A stretch of 64,000 nt of DNA from Erwinia tracheiphila (GCF_021365465.1 NZ_CP089932.1:4402001-4466000), one strand, 5' to 3'. Numbered from the stretch's first letter, positions 33,970-43,822 are shown. The notes: a model not told the origin generated them from the letters alone. A program made the numbers and translations.

Positions 33970-35538
33970 ATGAAAATTGTCGTTCCATCAATGATTGCCG
34001 TGGCGCTCGCGGGTTCATTCTCAGCGCATGCCGTGACACCACCCGATACCCTGGTGATTGCTCAGTCGATCGATGATGCCAGTAGTTTTGATCCGGCAGA
34101 AGGTTTTGAACTGACGTCCGTTCAGGCTTTTACTAACCTTTATCAACGTCTGGTCCAGTCTGACCCGGAAAACCCGACCAACCTCAAGCCAACCCTGGCC
34201 TCATCCTGGCAGCCCGGCAGTGATAACCGCAGCCTGACGTTTACACTGCGCGACGGTGCGAAATTTGCTTCTGGTAATCTGCTCCGCCCGGAGGACGTGA
34301 TTTTCTCTCTGAGTCGCGTCGTAAAACTGAATCTCGATCCGTCATTTATTCTGACCCAGCTTGGCTGGACTAAAGATAATGTTGATGCACAGATAAAGAA
34401 AGTGGATGACACCCATGTGCAGGTTAGCTGGACAGCCAACGTCAGCCCAACCTACGTACTGAGCCTGCTGGCCGCGCCGGTATCATCCATTGTCGATGAG
34501 AAAACCGCTACGGCAAACACGCAGAAAGGCGATTTTGGTAATAAGTGGCTGGCCACACACTCTGCCGGAAGTGGTCCATACCAGATCCGTAAATACATTC
34601 CCCATGAAGTGGTATTGCTTTCTGCGAATCCTGCTTCGCCAGCAGGTGCACCTAAGCTTAAAAATGTGTTGATTAAAAATGTGCCGGAACCGGCCGCCCG
34701 CCGCCTGCTGCTCGAACAGGGCGACGCGGATATTGCCCGTAACCTCGGTGCCGACCAGATTGCCGCGCTGAAAGGCAAAAAGGATGTGACGCCGCTGGCC
34801 GTGCCGATGGCCTCACTTTATTATCTCCAGTTCAATATCGATGCCAATCCCGTGCTGAAAAACCCGGCGCTGTGGGAAGCCTCTCGCTATCTTTTTGATT
34901 ACCACGGTATTGCGGACGACCTGCTCAAAGGACAGTTTAAGGTTCATCAGTCATTCCTGCCGCAGGGCTTCCTCGGTGCGCTGAATGACAATCCGTTCAC
35001 CTTTGATCCCGAGAAAGCTAAAGCAATCCTCAGTAAAGCCGGACTGAAGAACGTCAGCTTTAAGTTAAGCGTTAGCAATCAACCACCTTATCTTGATATT
35101 GCTCAGGCGCTCCAGGCCAGTTTTGCCAAAGGCGGAATTAAAGTTGAGTTAATTCCCGGCATCAGCAGCGAAGTGGCCACGTCGGTAAAAGCACACCATT
35201 ATGAAGCAACGCTGAATTCCTGGGGCGCGGATTATTTCGATCCCAACACCAATGCCGCCGCCTTTGCCTATAACCCGGAAGACGGTAGTAAAACCCTCGC
35301 CTGGCGTTCCAACTGGCACATTCCTGAGTTAAATAAACAAACGCTGGCCGCGACGGCAGAAAGTGATAAGGCGAAGCGCATCAAACTGTACGAAGCGCTA
35401 CAGCGTGAAGTGCAGCAAAACTCACCGTACGTGGTGGGCTTGCAGGCACGCAATCTGCTGGCCCTGCGCACTAATCTGAAAGGGTACATCCAGGGGATCA
35501 ACCCGGATATGGTTTATTACAGCCAGGTCAGCAAGTAA
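33970..35538 (+). CDS. ABC transporter substrate-binding protein, peptide/nickel family
   Basis: This 522-residue periplasmic protein of solute-binding family 5 captures the substrate for the importer encoded downstream. A signal peptide covers MKIVVPSMIAVALAGSFSAHA. Family text includes SFDPAEGFELTSVQAFTNLYQ, LKPTLASSW, LTFTLRDGAKFASGN and AGSGPYQI. The start has AAAAGGT upstream. It ends one base into the next gene (TAATG). The ligand, probably a short peptide or peptide-like compound, cannot be decided from sequence. It is the first gene of a tightly packed five-gene operon. Confidence 0.9.
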   Translation: MKIVVPSMIAVALAGSFSAHAVTPPDTLVIAQSIDDASSFDPAEGFELTSVQAFTNLYQRLVQSDPENPTNLKPTLASSWQPGSDNRSLTFTLRDGAKFASGNLLRPEDVIFSLSRVVKLNLDPSFILTQLGWTKDNVDAQIKKVDDTHVQVSWTANVSPTYVLSLLAAPVSSIVDEKTATANTQKGDFGNKWLATHSAGSGPYQIRKYIPHEVVLLSANPASPAGAPKLKNVLIKNVPEPAARRLLLEQGDADIARNLGADQIAALKGKKDVTPLAVPMASLYYLQFNIDANPVLKNPALWEASRYLFDYHGIADDLLKGQFKVHQSFLPQGFLGALNDNPFTFDPEKAKAILSKAGLKNVSFKLSVSNQPPYLDIAQALQASFAKGGIKVELIPGISSEVATSVKAHHYEATLNSWGADYFDPNTNAAAFAYNPEDGSKTLAWRSNWHIPELNKQTLAATAESDKAKRIKLYEALQREVQQNSPYVVGLQARNLLALRTNLKGYIQGINPDMVYYSQVSK

Positions 35539-36590
35539 TGGCCGTCGTTGCTGCTGAGGCCGGGCCCGCCCGGCTGTTCTGGTTGCGCGGCTGGCAGATA
35601 GCCACCGGTTTGCTGTCGCTGGCGGTAACGCTGCTGGGCCTGCTGGCATTTACGTTTATACTGTCTCATCTGTCACCAGTCGACCCGGTGCTGCAAATTG
35701 TCGGCGATCATGCCAGTGAATCGACCTATGCCCAGACGCGTCAGGAACTGGGGCTGGACCGGCCTTTGCCGATGCAGTTCTGGTACTACCTCAGCCACCT
35801 TGCCCAGGGCGACCTCGGCATTTCCCGCCTGACCAATCAGCCGGTTGCCAGTGATTTGCTGCGCACCTTTCCGGCGACCTTTGAGCTGTCCACCTGCGCA
35901 ATGTTTTTCGGCGCATCCTTTGGCATTCTGCTGGCGCTGCTGGCCGCCTGGAAACCCGGTAGCCTGGTGGATAGTCTGGCCAGGTTTATCTCCCTGTTGG
36001 GCTACTCTGTCCCGGTGTTCTGGCTGGGATTGCTCGGCCTGCTGCTGTTTTATGCGGTGCTGCACTGGTCCGCCGGCCCGGGGCGGCTTGACGATATCTG
36101 GATTTATACACTGGAACCGAAAACCGGGCTGGTGCTGGTTGATAGCTGGCTCTCCGGCGACCCGGAGATGTTTCGTAACGCCATCGCCCATTTATGGTTG
36201 CCCGTGGTGGTGCTTGGCTTACTGTCAATGGCCGCAATCACCCGCCTGCTACGCGCCGCGCTGCTGGAGGAAAGCAGTAAAGAATATGTCACGCTGGCCC
36301 GAGCCAAAGGCGCCGGTCGCGGCCGGATCCTGCTGCTGCACGTTCTGCCGAATGTTCGCGGCACACTGATTACCGTGCTGGCACTCTCTTATACCTCACT
36401 GCTCGAAGGCTCCGTGCTTACCGAAACGGTTTTTGCCTGGCCCGGTGTGGGACGCTATATGACCAACGCGTTATTTGCTGCCGATACGCCCGCTATTCTT
36501 GGTTCCACCCTGCTGATTGGCAGCTGTTTTATTAGCCTGAATGCGCTGGCAGATGCGTTAACCTGGCTCACCGATGCGAGGACCCGATGA
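35538..36590 (+). CDS. ABC transporter permease, DppB type
   Basis: This 350-residue inner-membrane permease has six or so hydrophobic segments. The N-terminal segment is longer and more hydrophobic than usual, followed by the periplasmic SPVDPVLQIVGDHASES. The EAA loop reads EYVTLARAKGAGRGRILLLH, and the C-terminal ETVFAWPGVGRYMTNALFAAD is diagnostic of DppB/OppB-type subunits. The ATG overlaps the TAA of the binding-protein gene, and its own stop overlaps the next start by four bases, so the genes are translationally coupled. Confidence 0.92.
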   Translation: MAVVAAEAGPARLFWLRGWQIATGLLSLAVTLLGLLAFTFILSHLSPVDPVLQIVGDHASESTYAQTRQELGLDRPLPMQFWYYLSHLAQGDLGISRLTNQPVASDLLRTFPATFELSTCAMFFGASFGILLALLAAWKPGSLVDSLARFISLLGYSVPVFWLGLLGLLLFYAVLHWSAGPGRLDDIWIYTLEPKTGLVLVDSWLSGDPEMFRNAIAHLWLPVVVLGLLSMAAITRLLRAALLEESSKEYVTLARAKGAGRGRILLLHVLPNVRGTLITVLALSYTSLLEGSVLTETVFAWPGVGRYMTNALFAADTPAILGSTLLIGSCFISLNALADALTWLTDARTR

Positions 36591-37444
36591 CACAACACTT
36601 TTCTGATATTGAATTTGTTACACCGCTGCGACGCCATGTGCGCGTGACATCGCTAACCATCGGCGGCACGCTGGTGGCGATCTTGGTCCTGAGCGCGCTG
36701 CTGGCACCGCTGTTAACTTCTTTCGATCCCAACGCACAGATGATGTCGGCCCGTTTGTTGCCGCCTTCGTCAGCGCACTGGCTGGGAACGGATGGTTTTG
36801 GCCGCGATCTGCTTTCCCGAGTGATCTACGGTGCACGCCCAACCCTGCTGCTGGTATCGCTGATTCTGGTGTTGACCATTCCGGTCGGTTTGCTGATCGG
36901 CATTTGCGCTGGTTACCTGGGTGGCTGGACGGAACGGCTGCTGATGCGTCTGACAGATACTTTCCTGTCACTGCGCAATCTGGTTATTGCGCTGGCGCTG
37001 GTGGCGATACTGGGGCCGGGGCTGCTGAACGGTGCGCTGGCGCTGGCCTTAACCAACTGGCCACCGTTTGCGCGTCAGGCAAGAGCCGAAACGCTGGCGC
37101 TGCGTCGCAGTGATTATCTTGCCGCCGCGCGCATGCACGGCATTAACGGCCTGCGTCTGATGTGTGGCCATATTTTACCGCTGTGTCTGCCCAGCGCCGT
37201 GGTACGTGCGGCTCTCAGCCTTGGCGGTATTATTCTGTCGGCCGCCGGGCTGGGGTTCCTTGGAATGGGGGTGCAACCCCCCACCGCCGAGTGGGGCTCC
37301 ATGGTGGCTGAAGGCAGTAAAGTGATTTTCGATCAGTGGTGGGTGGCGGCGGCACCGGGTGGTGCCATTTTGTTTGCCAACCTGGCTTTTAACCTGACGG
37401 GCGATGGCCTGCGTGACCGACTTGACAGCCGAAATGCCAACTGA
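36587..37444 (+). CDS. ABC transporter permease, DppC type
   Basis: This 285-residue permease is the second membrane subunit. It has LGTDGFGRDLLSRVIYGAR, the hallmark of the DppC/OppC family, then five hydrophobic segments. The coupling loop is SDYLAAARMHGINGLRLMCG, and GLGFLGMGVQPPTAEWGSMV is near the end. The start overlaps the DppB-type stop (ATGA). The end overlaps the ATP-binding gene by eleven bases when that gene starts at 37434. Confidence 0.92.
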   Translation: MTQHFSDIEFVTPLRRHVRVTSLTIGGTLVAILVLSALLAPLLTSFDPNAQMMSARLLPPSSAHWLGTDGFGRDLLSRVIYGARPTLLLVSLILVLTIPVGLLIGICAGYLGGWTERLLMRLTDTFLSLRNLVIALALVAILGPGLLNGALALALTNWPPFARQARAETLALRRSDYLAAARMHGINGLRLMCGHILPLCLPSAVVRAALSLGGIILSAAGLGFLGMGVQPPTAEWGSMVAEGSKVIFDQWWVAAAPGGAILFANLAFNLTGDGLRDRLDSRNAN

Positions 37445-38282
37445 CAATACGCCTTTAATCGCGGTGAAAAATCTGACAATTACCAGCCCGACGGGTGTTG
37501 TTCTGGTAAACAATATCAGCTTTGGGATGGGACGTGAACGGGTGGCCTTGGTGGGAGAGTCTGGTTCGGGCAAGTCCCTTACCGCCCGCAGTCTGATGGG
37601 CCTGCTTTCTCCGTCGCTACATTTGCAGGCTGACGTGCTGAATATTACCGGTGAAAACGCCTTAACGCTAAATGAACGCCGCTGGAGCAGACTTCGTGGA
37701 AGCCAGCTGGCAATGGTGATGCAGGACCCGAAATATGCCCTGAATCCGATGCGCACCATTGGCTGGCAGGTGGCAGAGCCACTCAGGCTACATGGAAACT
37801 TCAGCCGTGCGGAGATCAAAGAAAAAGTCTGCACTATGCTGGACGCGGTCGGCCTGCCCCACCCCGCTGAGTTGATGCAGCGCTATCCGCACCAGCTTTC
37901 CGGCGGTATGGGGCAAAGGGTAATGCTGGCTATTGCGCTGATTGCCGATCCGCAATGTCTTATCGCTGATGAACCGACCTCCGCGCTCGATCACGCCGTA
38001 CGCGACCAGGTACTGGCGTTGATTCGCCGGCTGGTGGAACAGCGAAATATGGGACTACTGCTGATCAGTCATGATTTACAGCAGGTCTCAGAGCATTGTG
38101 AGCGGGTGATGGTGATGTATCAGGGTGAGATTTGGGATCGGCTTCCCGCCAGTGAACTGCCGCAGGCCACCCATCCTTATACCCGCACGCTGTGGTCCTG
38201 CCGTCCGGGCAAAGCCACGCATGGTCAGCCGCTACCGGTGCTGGATCGCGCCGCGCTGGAGAAAAATTGTAAACATGATTGA
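37434..38282 (+). CDS. ABC transporter ATP-binding protein, DppD type
   Basis: This ATPase of about 282 residues energises the importer. Walker A is GESGSGKSLTAR, the Q-loop region reads MVMQDPKYALNPM, the signature is LSGGMGQRVMLAIAL, Walker B is CLIADEPTSALD, and the H-loop is LLISHDLQQ. The start at 37434 (MPTDNTPLIAVKNL) overlaps the permease stop; an alternative in-frame ATG at 37404 would add ten residues. The C-terminal peptide-transporter extension is short (THPYTRTLWSCRPGKA) and seems to lack the four-Cys cluster of typical DppD. Confidence 0.9.
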   Translation: MPTDNTPLIAVKNLTITSPTGVVLVNNISFGMGRERVALVGESGSGKSLTARSLMGLLSPSLHLQADVLNITGENALTLNERRWSRLRGSQLAMVMQDPKYALNPMRTIGWQVAEPLRLHGNFSRAEIKEKVCTMLDAVGLPHPAELMQRYPHQLSGGMGQRVMLAIALIADPQCLIADEPTSALDHAVRDQVLALIRRLVEQRNMGLLLISHDLQQVSEHCERVMVMYQGEIWDRLPASELPQATHPYTRTLWSCRPGKATHGQPLPVLDRAALEKNCKHD

Positions 38283-38940
38283 GTTGCAAAAGTTAAGCGT
38301 AGCGCACCGTCAGGGCTACGAGCAGCGTACCGTGGTCCATGATATTTCGCTGGACGTAGCGACCGGTGAGTGTTTCGGGCTGGTAGGCCCTTCCGGCTGT
38401 GGAAAATCGTCGTTGCTGTGGGTAATGGCCGGACTGAATCTCAACTGGCAGGGCAGCATGACCCTCGCTGGACACTCTGTGGCAGCTGGCAGACCATTTA
38501 CCGGCGTGCTAAGACGCAGTGTACAAATGGTGTTCCAGGACCCCTACGCATCCCTGCACCCACGGCATCGGCTGCGGCGAACACTGGCAGAACCGCTCAA
38601 GTTGCTCAAGGTGGAAAATATTAATGAACGAATTGACAGCGGTTTTCGCCACGCTGGTCTCGATCCTGCGCTGGCGGATCGCTTCCCACATCAGCTTTCA
38701 GGCGGGCAGCGGCAACGCGTGGCAATTGTTCGCGCGCTGCTGCTGGAACCGAAAATTCTTCTGCTGGATGAACCGACCTCCGCACTGGACATGTCGGTTC
38801 AGGCGGAAATTCTCAACCTGCTGAACTGGCTGAAACAAGAAGATAACCTGACGATGGTACTGGTCAGTCATGACCCGGATGTTATCGATCATATGTGCGA
38901 TCATACGGTGCGAATGGAGAGCGGGTACATTGTCGGCTGA
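38275..38940 (+). CDS. ABC transporter ATP-binding protein, DppF type
   Basis: This 221-residue ATPase is the last gene of the operon. Its start at 38275 (MIELQKLSVAHRQGYEQRTV) overlaps the previous stop as ATGATTGA. Walker A is GPSGCGKSSLLWV, the Q-loop is MVFQDPYASLHPRHRLRRTL, the signature is LSGGQRQRVAIVRAL, and Walker B is ILLLDEPTSALDMS. It is about 100 residues shorter than DppF because it ends soon after the H-loop (LVSHDPDVIDHMC), lacking the C-terminal peptide-transporter extension. The shortness is natural in some importers, for example nickel-type NikE. Confidence 0.9.
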   Translation: MIELQKLSVAHRQGYEQRTVVHDISLDVATGECFGLVGPSGCGKSSLLWVMAGLNLNWQGSMTLAGHSVAAGRPFTGVLRRSVQMVFQDPYASLHPRHRLRRTLAEPLKLLKVENINERIDSGFRHAGLDPALADRFPHQLSGGQRQRVAIVRALLLEPKILLLDEPTSALDMSVQAEILNLLNWLKQEDNLTMVLVSHDPDVIDHMCDHTVRMESGYIVG

Positions 38941-38966
38941 ACCCTTAAGCGCCCGGGCAAATGGAA

Positions 38967-38998
38967 AATGACCAGACCGAAAGCAGTCTGGTCATTCT
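38967..38998. terminator. Hairpin after ABC operon
   Basis: AATGACCAGACC and GGTCTGGTCATT-like arms form a stem with a short loop between convergent genes. There is no T run, so its strength as a terminator is uncertain. Confidence 0.5.
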
Positions 38999-39010
38999 GC
39001 AATGAATGAA

Positions 39011-39205
39011 TCAGGAAATAGCAGAATCAGCAGATTTTTTCTGTTTATCAGCCTCAAAATGCGCTTTGAACTGCTCATAAACAGAGATCATATTAGACGC
39101 GTCTCCCTGGGACGGGCTGAGTTTATCTGCCCGAACCAGCTCGATAACCAGTTGTAGCGCGGCCTGCTTTGGGCTACTTGATGGGTGTGCAATTTCTGAT
39201 GTCAT
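39011..39205 (-). CDS. Small protein of unknown function
   Basis: This 64-residue, probably cytosolic protein begins MTSEIAHPSSSPKQAALQLV. The start at 39205 is preferred over the Met four codons earlier because GGAAG lies just before it. A helical middle (AALQLVIELVRADKLS) is followed by NMISVYEQFKAHFEADKQKK, so it resembles a two-helix protein. I do not recognise a named family. It stands alone between the ABC operon and the DUF305 gene. Confidence 0.6.
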   Translation of the reverse strand: MTSEIAHPSSSPKQAALQLVIELVRADKLSPSQGDASNMISVYEQFKAHFEADKQKKSADSAIS

Positions 39206-39297
39206 AATGGCTTCCATGAAAAAGGGTAAGTACTAATTTTAACAACTTCCTTATTTCCGGGGAGAATTTTGCGTTTCTCCTTATTGCTTACGTTACC

Positions 39298-39657
39298 TTA
39301 TTTTTTCTGCTGCTTCAGCCAGTTCTGCATCCGATCAATTTCAGGCTGCTGGGCTTTAATAATGGCCTCTGCCAGCGCCCGCATTTCAGGATCCTTACCG
39401 TATTTCAACTCCGTTTTCGCCATGTCGATTGCTCCCTGGTGATGAGCCGTCATCCCCAGGGCAAAAGCAACATCCGGGTCACGCGCTTGTAAAGCGGCCA
39501 TCATATCGTGATGCATGTTGTCCATACCTGCCTGATAGCTTTTTTGTGAAGGCGTGGCGGCATTATTGTGTTCCATCACCATATCCGTTTTTTCTGCCGC
39601 CTGAGCGGTAACGCCTGTAATCAACAAAGCACATACACCCGTCAAAAACTTTTTCAT
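39298..39657 (-). CDS. DUF305 (CopM-like) periplasmic protein
   Basis: This 119-residue exported protein has a signal peptide MKKFLTGVCALLITGVTAQA. The mature part is the ferritin-like four-helix DUF305 fold with Met/His motifs: MDNMHHDMMAALQARDPDVA, FALGMTAHHQGAIDMAKTEL and AEAIIKAQQPEIDRMQNWL. Family members bind copper or other metals in the periplasm. Its length suggests one complete domain. No copper genes are adjacent, so the metal role is inferred from family. Confidence 0.9.
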   Translation of the reverse strand: MKKFLTGVCALLITGVTAQAAEKTDMVMEHNNAATPSQKSYQAGMDNMHHDMMAALQARDPDVAFALGMTAHHQGAIDMAKTELKYGKDPEMRALAEAIIKAQQPEIDRMQNWLKQQKK

Positions 39658-40242
39658 CGCGACCTCATATCGTTACAAGTAAAGGGGCATCCTGCGCCTT
39701 CCTGCAGGGTAAAGGTCAAGAAATCCTTACGTCTGGTGCGTGAGCCGCGTGAGAACAATACCCGCAAAGGGAGCTGGAGTCGGAAGCTTTATACCCGTTC
39801 AGCCCGGTCAGATACTATTAGTACAAACTGGCGATCTCAAAAAACCGGCTGAAGGAGGCAATCGGTTGATAATAAATAATTATCAACTCAATTCTTATAT
39901 AAGAACGGGCTGATCTTATCCTGCCGTGGTTATTGATCGGGAAAGGATTTCTATATTGCTAATGGTCATGTTGTTAACCTGCCGGCACACGCGCTGAAGG
40001 GTAAGCGGCTGGAACTGTTCGATGCGGAAGGTTGACCTGATGGAGGCGGAGAACGAATCTGAGCAGATAAGGGCAGAGGCGTATCGTCTGCATAAATGGG
40101 TTGCCAGCCTTAAAAATCGGGTGCATTGATGGCATTAAATATGCGATTATTTTTCTCGGTTAGAATGGATACGCACTATTTGAACCATAATGTTATTGGA
40201 TTAACTAAAAAAGGACATGTTAAATATTGGAGCCCAAAAAAG
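39658..40242. other. Gap with gene remnants before IS1 copy 2
   Basis: Two short frames around 39955-40034 (IANGHVVNLPAHALKGKRLE, then LFDAEG) and 40041-40129 (MEAENESEQIRAEAYRLHKW) look like consecutive parts of a decayed gene that I cannot name. The rest is non-coding. Confidence 0.4.
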
Positions 40243-41007
40243 GGTCGTGACGCAGACTTGCTGATCACGTATGCTTTGCGCTTTGGATGTAACATATGGC
40301 TAAAGTTGATGTCGTCTGCCCTCAGTGCAATGAAACTCATGCTGTACGATGTAACGGACATTCAGCACCCGGTGCCCAACGTTACATCTGCAAGCATTGT
40401 TCAAAGACCTTTCAGCTCAATTTTAGCTACTCCGGTGCCAAACCAGACACACACCAGACCATTGTTAATATGGCCATGAATGGTTCCGGATGTCGCGATA
40501 CCGCACGGGTTCTCGGTATCAGCCTCAATACGGTTCTGCGGCACTTAAAAAAAATTCGCCAAAGCAGGTAGCTGAGAATATCGACCCCGAAACGGAGGTT
40601 GTTATCTGCTGTGAAGCCGGTGAACAATGGTCTTACGTGCGGTGTAAAAGCAATCCCCGGTGGTTGTTCTATGCTTATGACCGTATCCGCAAACGTGCTC
40701 TGGCCCACGTCTTCGGCCCGAGAAATGCCCCGACCCTGCGACGATTGCCGGCCCTGTTAAGCAAATTTAACATTGCCTTTTATATGACGGATGCCTGGCC
40801 GGTTTATAAAGTTCTGTTAAGTGCAACAGGCCACGTGGTGAGCAAGAAATATACCCAACGGACAGAACGACATAATCTTAATCTTCGCACACATATCAAA
40901 CGACTGACCCGCAGAACAATTTGCTTTTCGAAGTCAGAGGAAATGCACGATAAGATCATCGGTTGGTATCTTACTCTTCATCATTATCAATAAATCTGCG
41001 TCACGAC
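40243..41007 (+). mobile_element. IS1-family element, copy 2 (no target duplication)
   Basis: The ends are GGTCGTGACGCAGA and TCTGCGTCACGAC. It is nearly identical to copy 1, but the flanking bases (CCCAAAAAAG and TCTATTTC) do not repeat. That suggests a deletion, inversion or recombination at the element after insertion. The right flank starts with a broken frame (LFLLSFSVQAEEE then stop), the end of a small exported protein. Confidence 0.92.
40296..40993 (+). CDS. IS1-family transposase InsA/InsB, joined by -1 frameshift
   Basis: The arrangement is as in copy 1: InsA 40296-40571 and the InsB part to 40993. Differences from copy 1 are few (NGSGCRD for NGYGCRD, LPALLSK for LLALLSK, HVFGPRN for HVFDPRN). 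The slippage run here has eight A instead of seven (40547-40554), which changes the crossing text to LKKN/LKKI and could alter frameshift efficiency. The catalytic text DPETEVVICCEAGEQW and YMTDAWPVYK is intact. Confidence 0.9.
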
Positions 41008-41397
41008 TCTATTTCTGCTCTCTTTTTCAGTGCAGGCCGAAGAAGAATAAAATACTATTACAACAAGCGATCAAGTTTATCTTTTCTCCTTTCAAAAAGA
41101 ATAAGAAACTTCAAATAAATTAAATAATAAATACGAATTATACATTAATGAAATAAAAAAGCCATTCATCGGATAAGACATTAGGAGATATTATTTCAGA
41201 AAAAGCTCACTTAGCTCAGGCTAAATGGATATCGTACATGAATGTCTCTTGTGATATTTACGCCTTTCAGATAGAAGAAAAAAGCAGGTCACACAAATTA
41301 ACAAGGTCGCAAGGCGCAAAAAGCATTTATATAATGAGATATTGCCCAATAGGGTCGGTAAGATGAAAGTTGAGAACCTGTTAATAATTTTTTGTAG
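41008..41397. other. AT-rich gap after IS1 copy 2
   Basis: No gene is supported. It is strongly AT-rich (41040-41180), with the tail of a small exported-protein frame at 41008-41050. Confidence 0.5.
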
Positions 41398-41800
41398 CCG
41401 CAGGTAATTGCTCAGGGGTAACCGAATTCGATAATAAAGTGGCTTACCGCCAGCTGCCAATTTTAGTGCGACATACTCCATTTTTTGATGCATCTCTGAC
41501 AGCAAGATAAACAGCCTTGCACACCGGGTCGGTCCGTCGGAAACACCTTGCGTTTCTTCATCGTCGGACGGAGCACACTGTTCAGCGACTCAATGACATT
41601 GGTAGTGAAGATGGCCTGGCGGATACCGGGTGGATAACCGAACAATTTATTAAGATTTTCCCAATGCACACGTCAGCTTTGCTGATTGGCGGATATTTAT
41701 CGTCCTAGGCATCCTCGAGCGTATCCAGAGCTATCAACGCCGCTTACTCGGTGTAAAACCGATACACTGCTTTCAGTCCGCTGTTAAGGGTCTTCCATAA
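41398..41800 (-). pseudogene. IS256-family transposase fragment
   Basis: The reverse strand gives HWENLNKLFGYPPGIRQAIF, TTNVIESLNSVLR and KKRKVFPTD, corresponding to the C-terminal third of the IS256 transposase at 675-1577. Frameshifts interrupt it and neither element end is evident. This is an old remnant, more diverged than the other two copies. Confidence 0.75.
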
Positions 41801-42399
41801 AATGGATTTTATTAAGTTATTGATATTTAACGATTTTATATGGATGTTGTCATTAATAATCTTCTGACGATCCTGATTTCGCAGCGAACTTGCAAACCCC
41901 ATCACGCCACTGGCGATACCAGCAATATCAGAAGATTTTCTGGCTGCAGACAGGGATTAATACGCGATTACCAGGCAGTCGCAACGAACGAAATCAGCAA
42001 CTCTGTTCAGACGACTACTCCAGCTTTTCACGAAGAAATCTGTCGCGACGCACTACAGAATTATCTGGTAATTAACGCTGCTGCATAACACAAATCAGCC
42101 TGAAAAAATTACATTATGCTGTTTATATGAATATTTAGGCACTAAGCATAATTTTTAAATTTATATAAAAATCATGTATATATTAAAATCAGATTTAATA
42201 AATGTGTTTTTTTCTGTCGGCAGCATCGCTCTTTTTTTGTCCATCCACATAACGTGGTTGATTACCAGCTTATTCTGATATTGTATGCGGGGACTTGCAG
42301 CAAACCTTGACCTGACGCTACCGTTGGATTCAAGGCTGGCAGTGCTAATGCAGAAGGAACGCCAGATAAATCGTTTACAAACTTCCGGTTAGGTCAATA
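41801..42399. other. AT-rich gap
   Basis: A frame at 41840-42088 (82 residues) has no recognisable features. The stretch 42100-42230 is very AT-rich and probably holds the promoter of the next gene. No RNA gene is recognised. Confidence 0.4.
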
Positions 42400-42693
42400 A
42401 TGAAAGGACTGAGCAAATTTATTACGCTGGTCACTGCATGCCTCATTTCTCAGGTGCAGGCGGAAAAAATCGTCGTGTCACTTTCTCAGGAACAGAAAGG
42501 GGGCAGTGCCGGACGCGCCTGCATTTATGTTCATGAGGGCAAAGCGGAGTATGTAATGGTTGGTCCCGAAGGACATTGCCCCTCAAGTGTCACCCTTGAC
42601 ACCAGCATGCCTGAGACATGCTGCTTTTTTCCCGTCAATGATGCGGTGCAGCAGAGGAAGTATGTTACCTTTAGCCTATTGACGACTTTCTGA
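42400..42693 (+). CDS. Small exported protein of unknown function
   Basis: The protein has 97 residues with a signal peptide MKGLSKFITLVTACLISQVQA. The mature part (EKIVVSLSQEQKGGSAGRAC, YVHEGKAEYVMVGPEGHCPS) has several Cys (GRAC, GHC, ETCCF), suggesting disulfides in the periplasm. I do not recognise the family. It lies 16 bases before the acyltransferase gene on the same strand, so the two may be co-transcribed. The last dozen residues look less protein-like, and a 3' frameshift is possible. Confidence 0.55.
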   Translation: MKGLSKFITLVTACLISQVQAEKIVVSLSQEQKGGSAGRACIYVHEGKAEYVMVGPEGHCPSSVTLDTSMPETCCFFPVNDAVQQRKYVTFSLLTTF

Positions 42694-42709
42694 CAGGCCG
42701 CTGCAAAGC

Positions 42710-43747
42710 ATGACAGTAACAAGGACTCCGGTATTTAGAAACATTAATCTTAAGCTACTCACGCTGGTGGCTACATTTCTGGTCATTCTTTTGCACACTG
42801 CGGCCGGTCCATTCAGCTATTTTCACCTGGCCTGGTCTGTGTCAGTAATGTATGAAGTATTGGGGCGTATCGCCTTCCCACTTTTTTTACTTATTGCAGG
42901 CTATTATTCCCTTAATAAGAATGAATCATTACTCCGCACGCTCAAAAAGCGTGTGATGAATATGGTGATTCCTCTTATAGTCTGGTCGGCTATCTATCTG
43001 GTTTATAATCAGCATATCAACGCCAGTAAAGTAAAAATAAGTTTTCTTGATCTTCTCAATACTCCGGCCTATCCGCATCTGTGGTTTATCTATACGCTGA
43101 TCCTGTTGTATCTGGTGACGCCGCTATTAAACACCTTTATACAAAATGGCAGCCGCCAGCGTATTAATTATACGCTGGCCATCTGGTTTATTTTTACTTC
43201 GGTTTACATGCTCTTCGATAATATGAAAGCTAACTTGCTTGAAGGGCTGCCGATTCCTCCACCCAGTAATATCGACAAAGTCGTTTATTTGTCCGGTTTT
43301 TACATTATCGGCGGCGTGGTCAGACGTTTTAATATTCATTCCAGGACAGCGATCAGCACCGTTATTTTTATCATTTCGTCGGTATTGACCGCGGTGATGA
43401 CCTATTCACTTTCAATCAGTACTGTTTCTCCCAACGGAGTTTTCCTGTTTTATTCGGCACCGACGCTGGTGGTGGTATCACTGGCCTGTTTCTTTATGCT
43501 GCTCAATGCAGAGTTTCACTGGAACAAATGGACATGTAATCTGGTCAGGTCTTTATCACGACTCAGTTTAGGGATCTTCTTCATGCACGTTATCGTACTG
43601 AAGACAATTTTATCCCTGTTCAAAATTAATTTCGAAGGTTATTACTCGGCGCTGACTATCCCGCTGGTTGCCTTGCTGTGCTTTATCATTTCTGCTGCGT
43701 TGGTGTGGCTGCTACGCTTGATTCCCTGGCTGCGTAAAATAGTCTGA
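42710..43747 (+). CDS. Acyltransferase family 3 membrane protein
   Basis: This 345-residue protein has about ten hydrophobic segments and belongs to the acyltransferase-3 superfamily, which adds acetyl or other acyl groups to surface sugars. The N-terminal segment has VATFLVILLHTAAGPFSYFH with the conserved His, followed by GRIAFPLFLLIAGYYSL and VIPLIVWSAIYLVYNQ. The end LSRLSLGIFFMHVIVLKTIL has the late conserved His. The substrate is unknown; exopolysaccharide or lipopolysaccharide is plausible in a plant pathogen. Confidence 0.85.
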   Translation: MTVTRTPVFRNINLKLLTLVATFLVILLHTAAGPFSYFHLAWSVSVMYEVLGRIAFPLFLLIAGYYSLNKNESLLRTLKKRVMNMVIPLIVWSAIYLVYNQHINASKVKISFLDLLNTPAYPHLWFIYTLILLYLVTPLLNTFIQNGSRQRINYTLAIWFIFTSVYMLFDNMKANLLEGLPIPPPSNIDKVVYLSGFYIIGGVVRRFNIHSRTAISTVIFIISSVLTAVMTYSLSISTVSPNGVFLFYSAPTLVVVSLACFFMLLNAEFHWNKWTCNLVRSLSRLSLGIFFMHVIVLKTILSLFKINFEGYYSALTIPLVALLCFIISAALVWLLRLIPWLRKIV

Positions 43748-43822
43748 TGAGATGATATGAGAATGGCCACCTGATTAAGTGGCCGTCCTTCCGGCAACGG
43801 GCCAGATAGCCAGGTTGATCCG

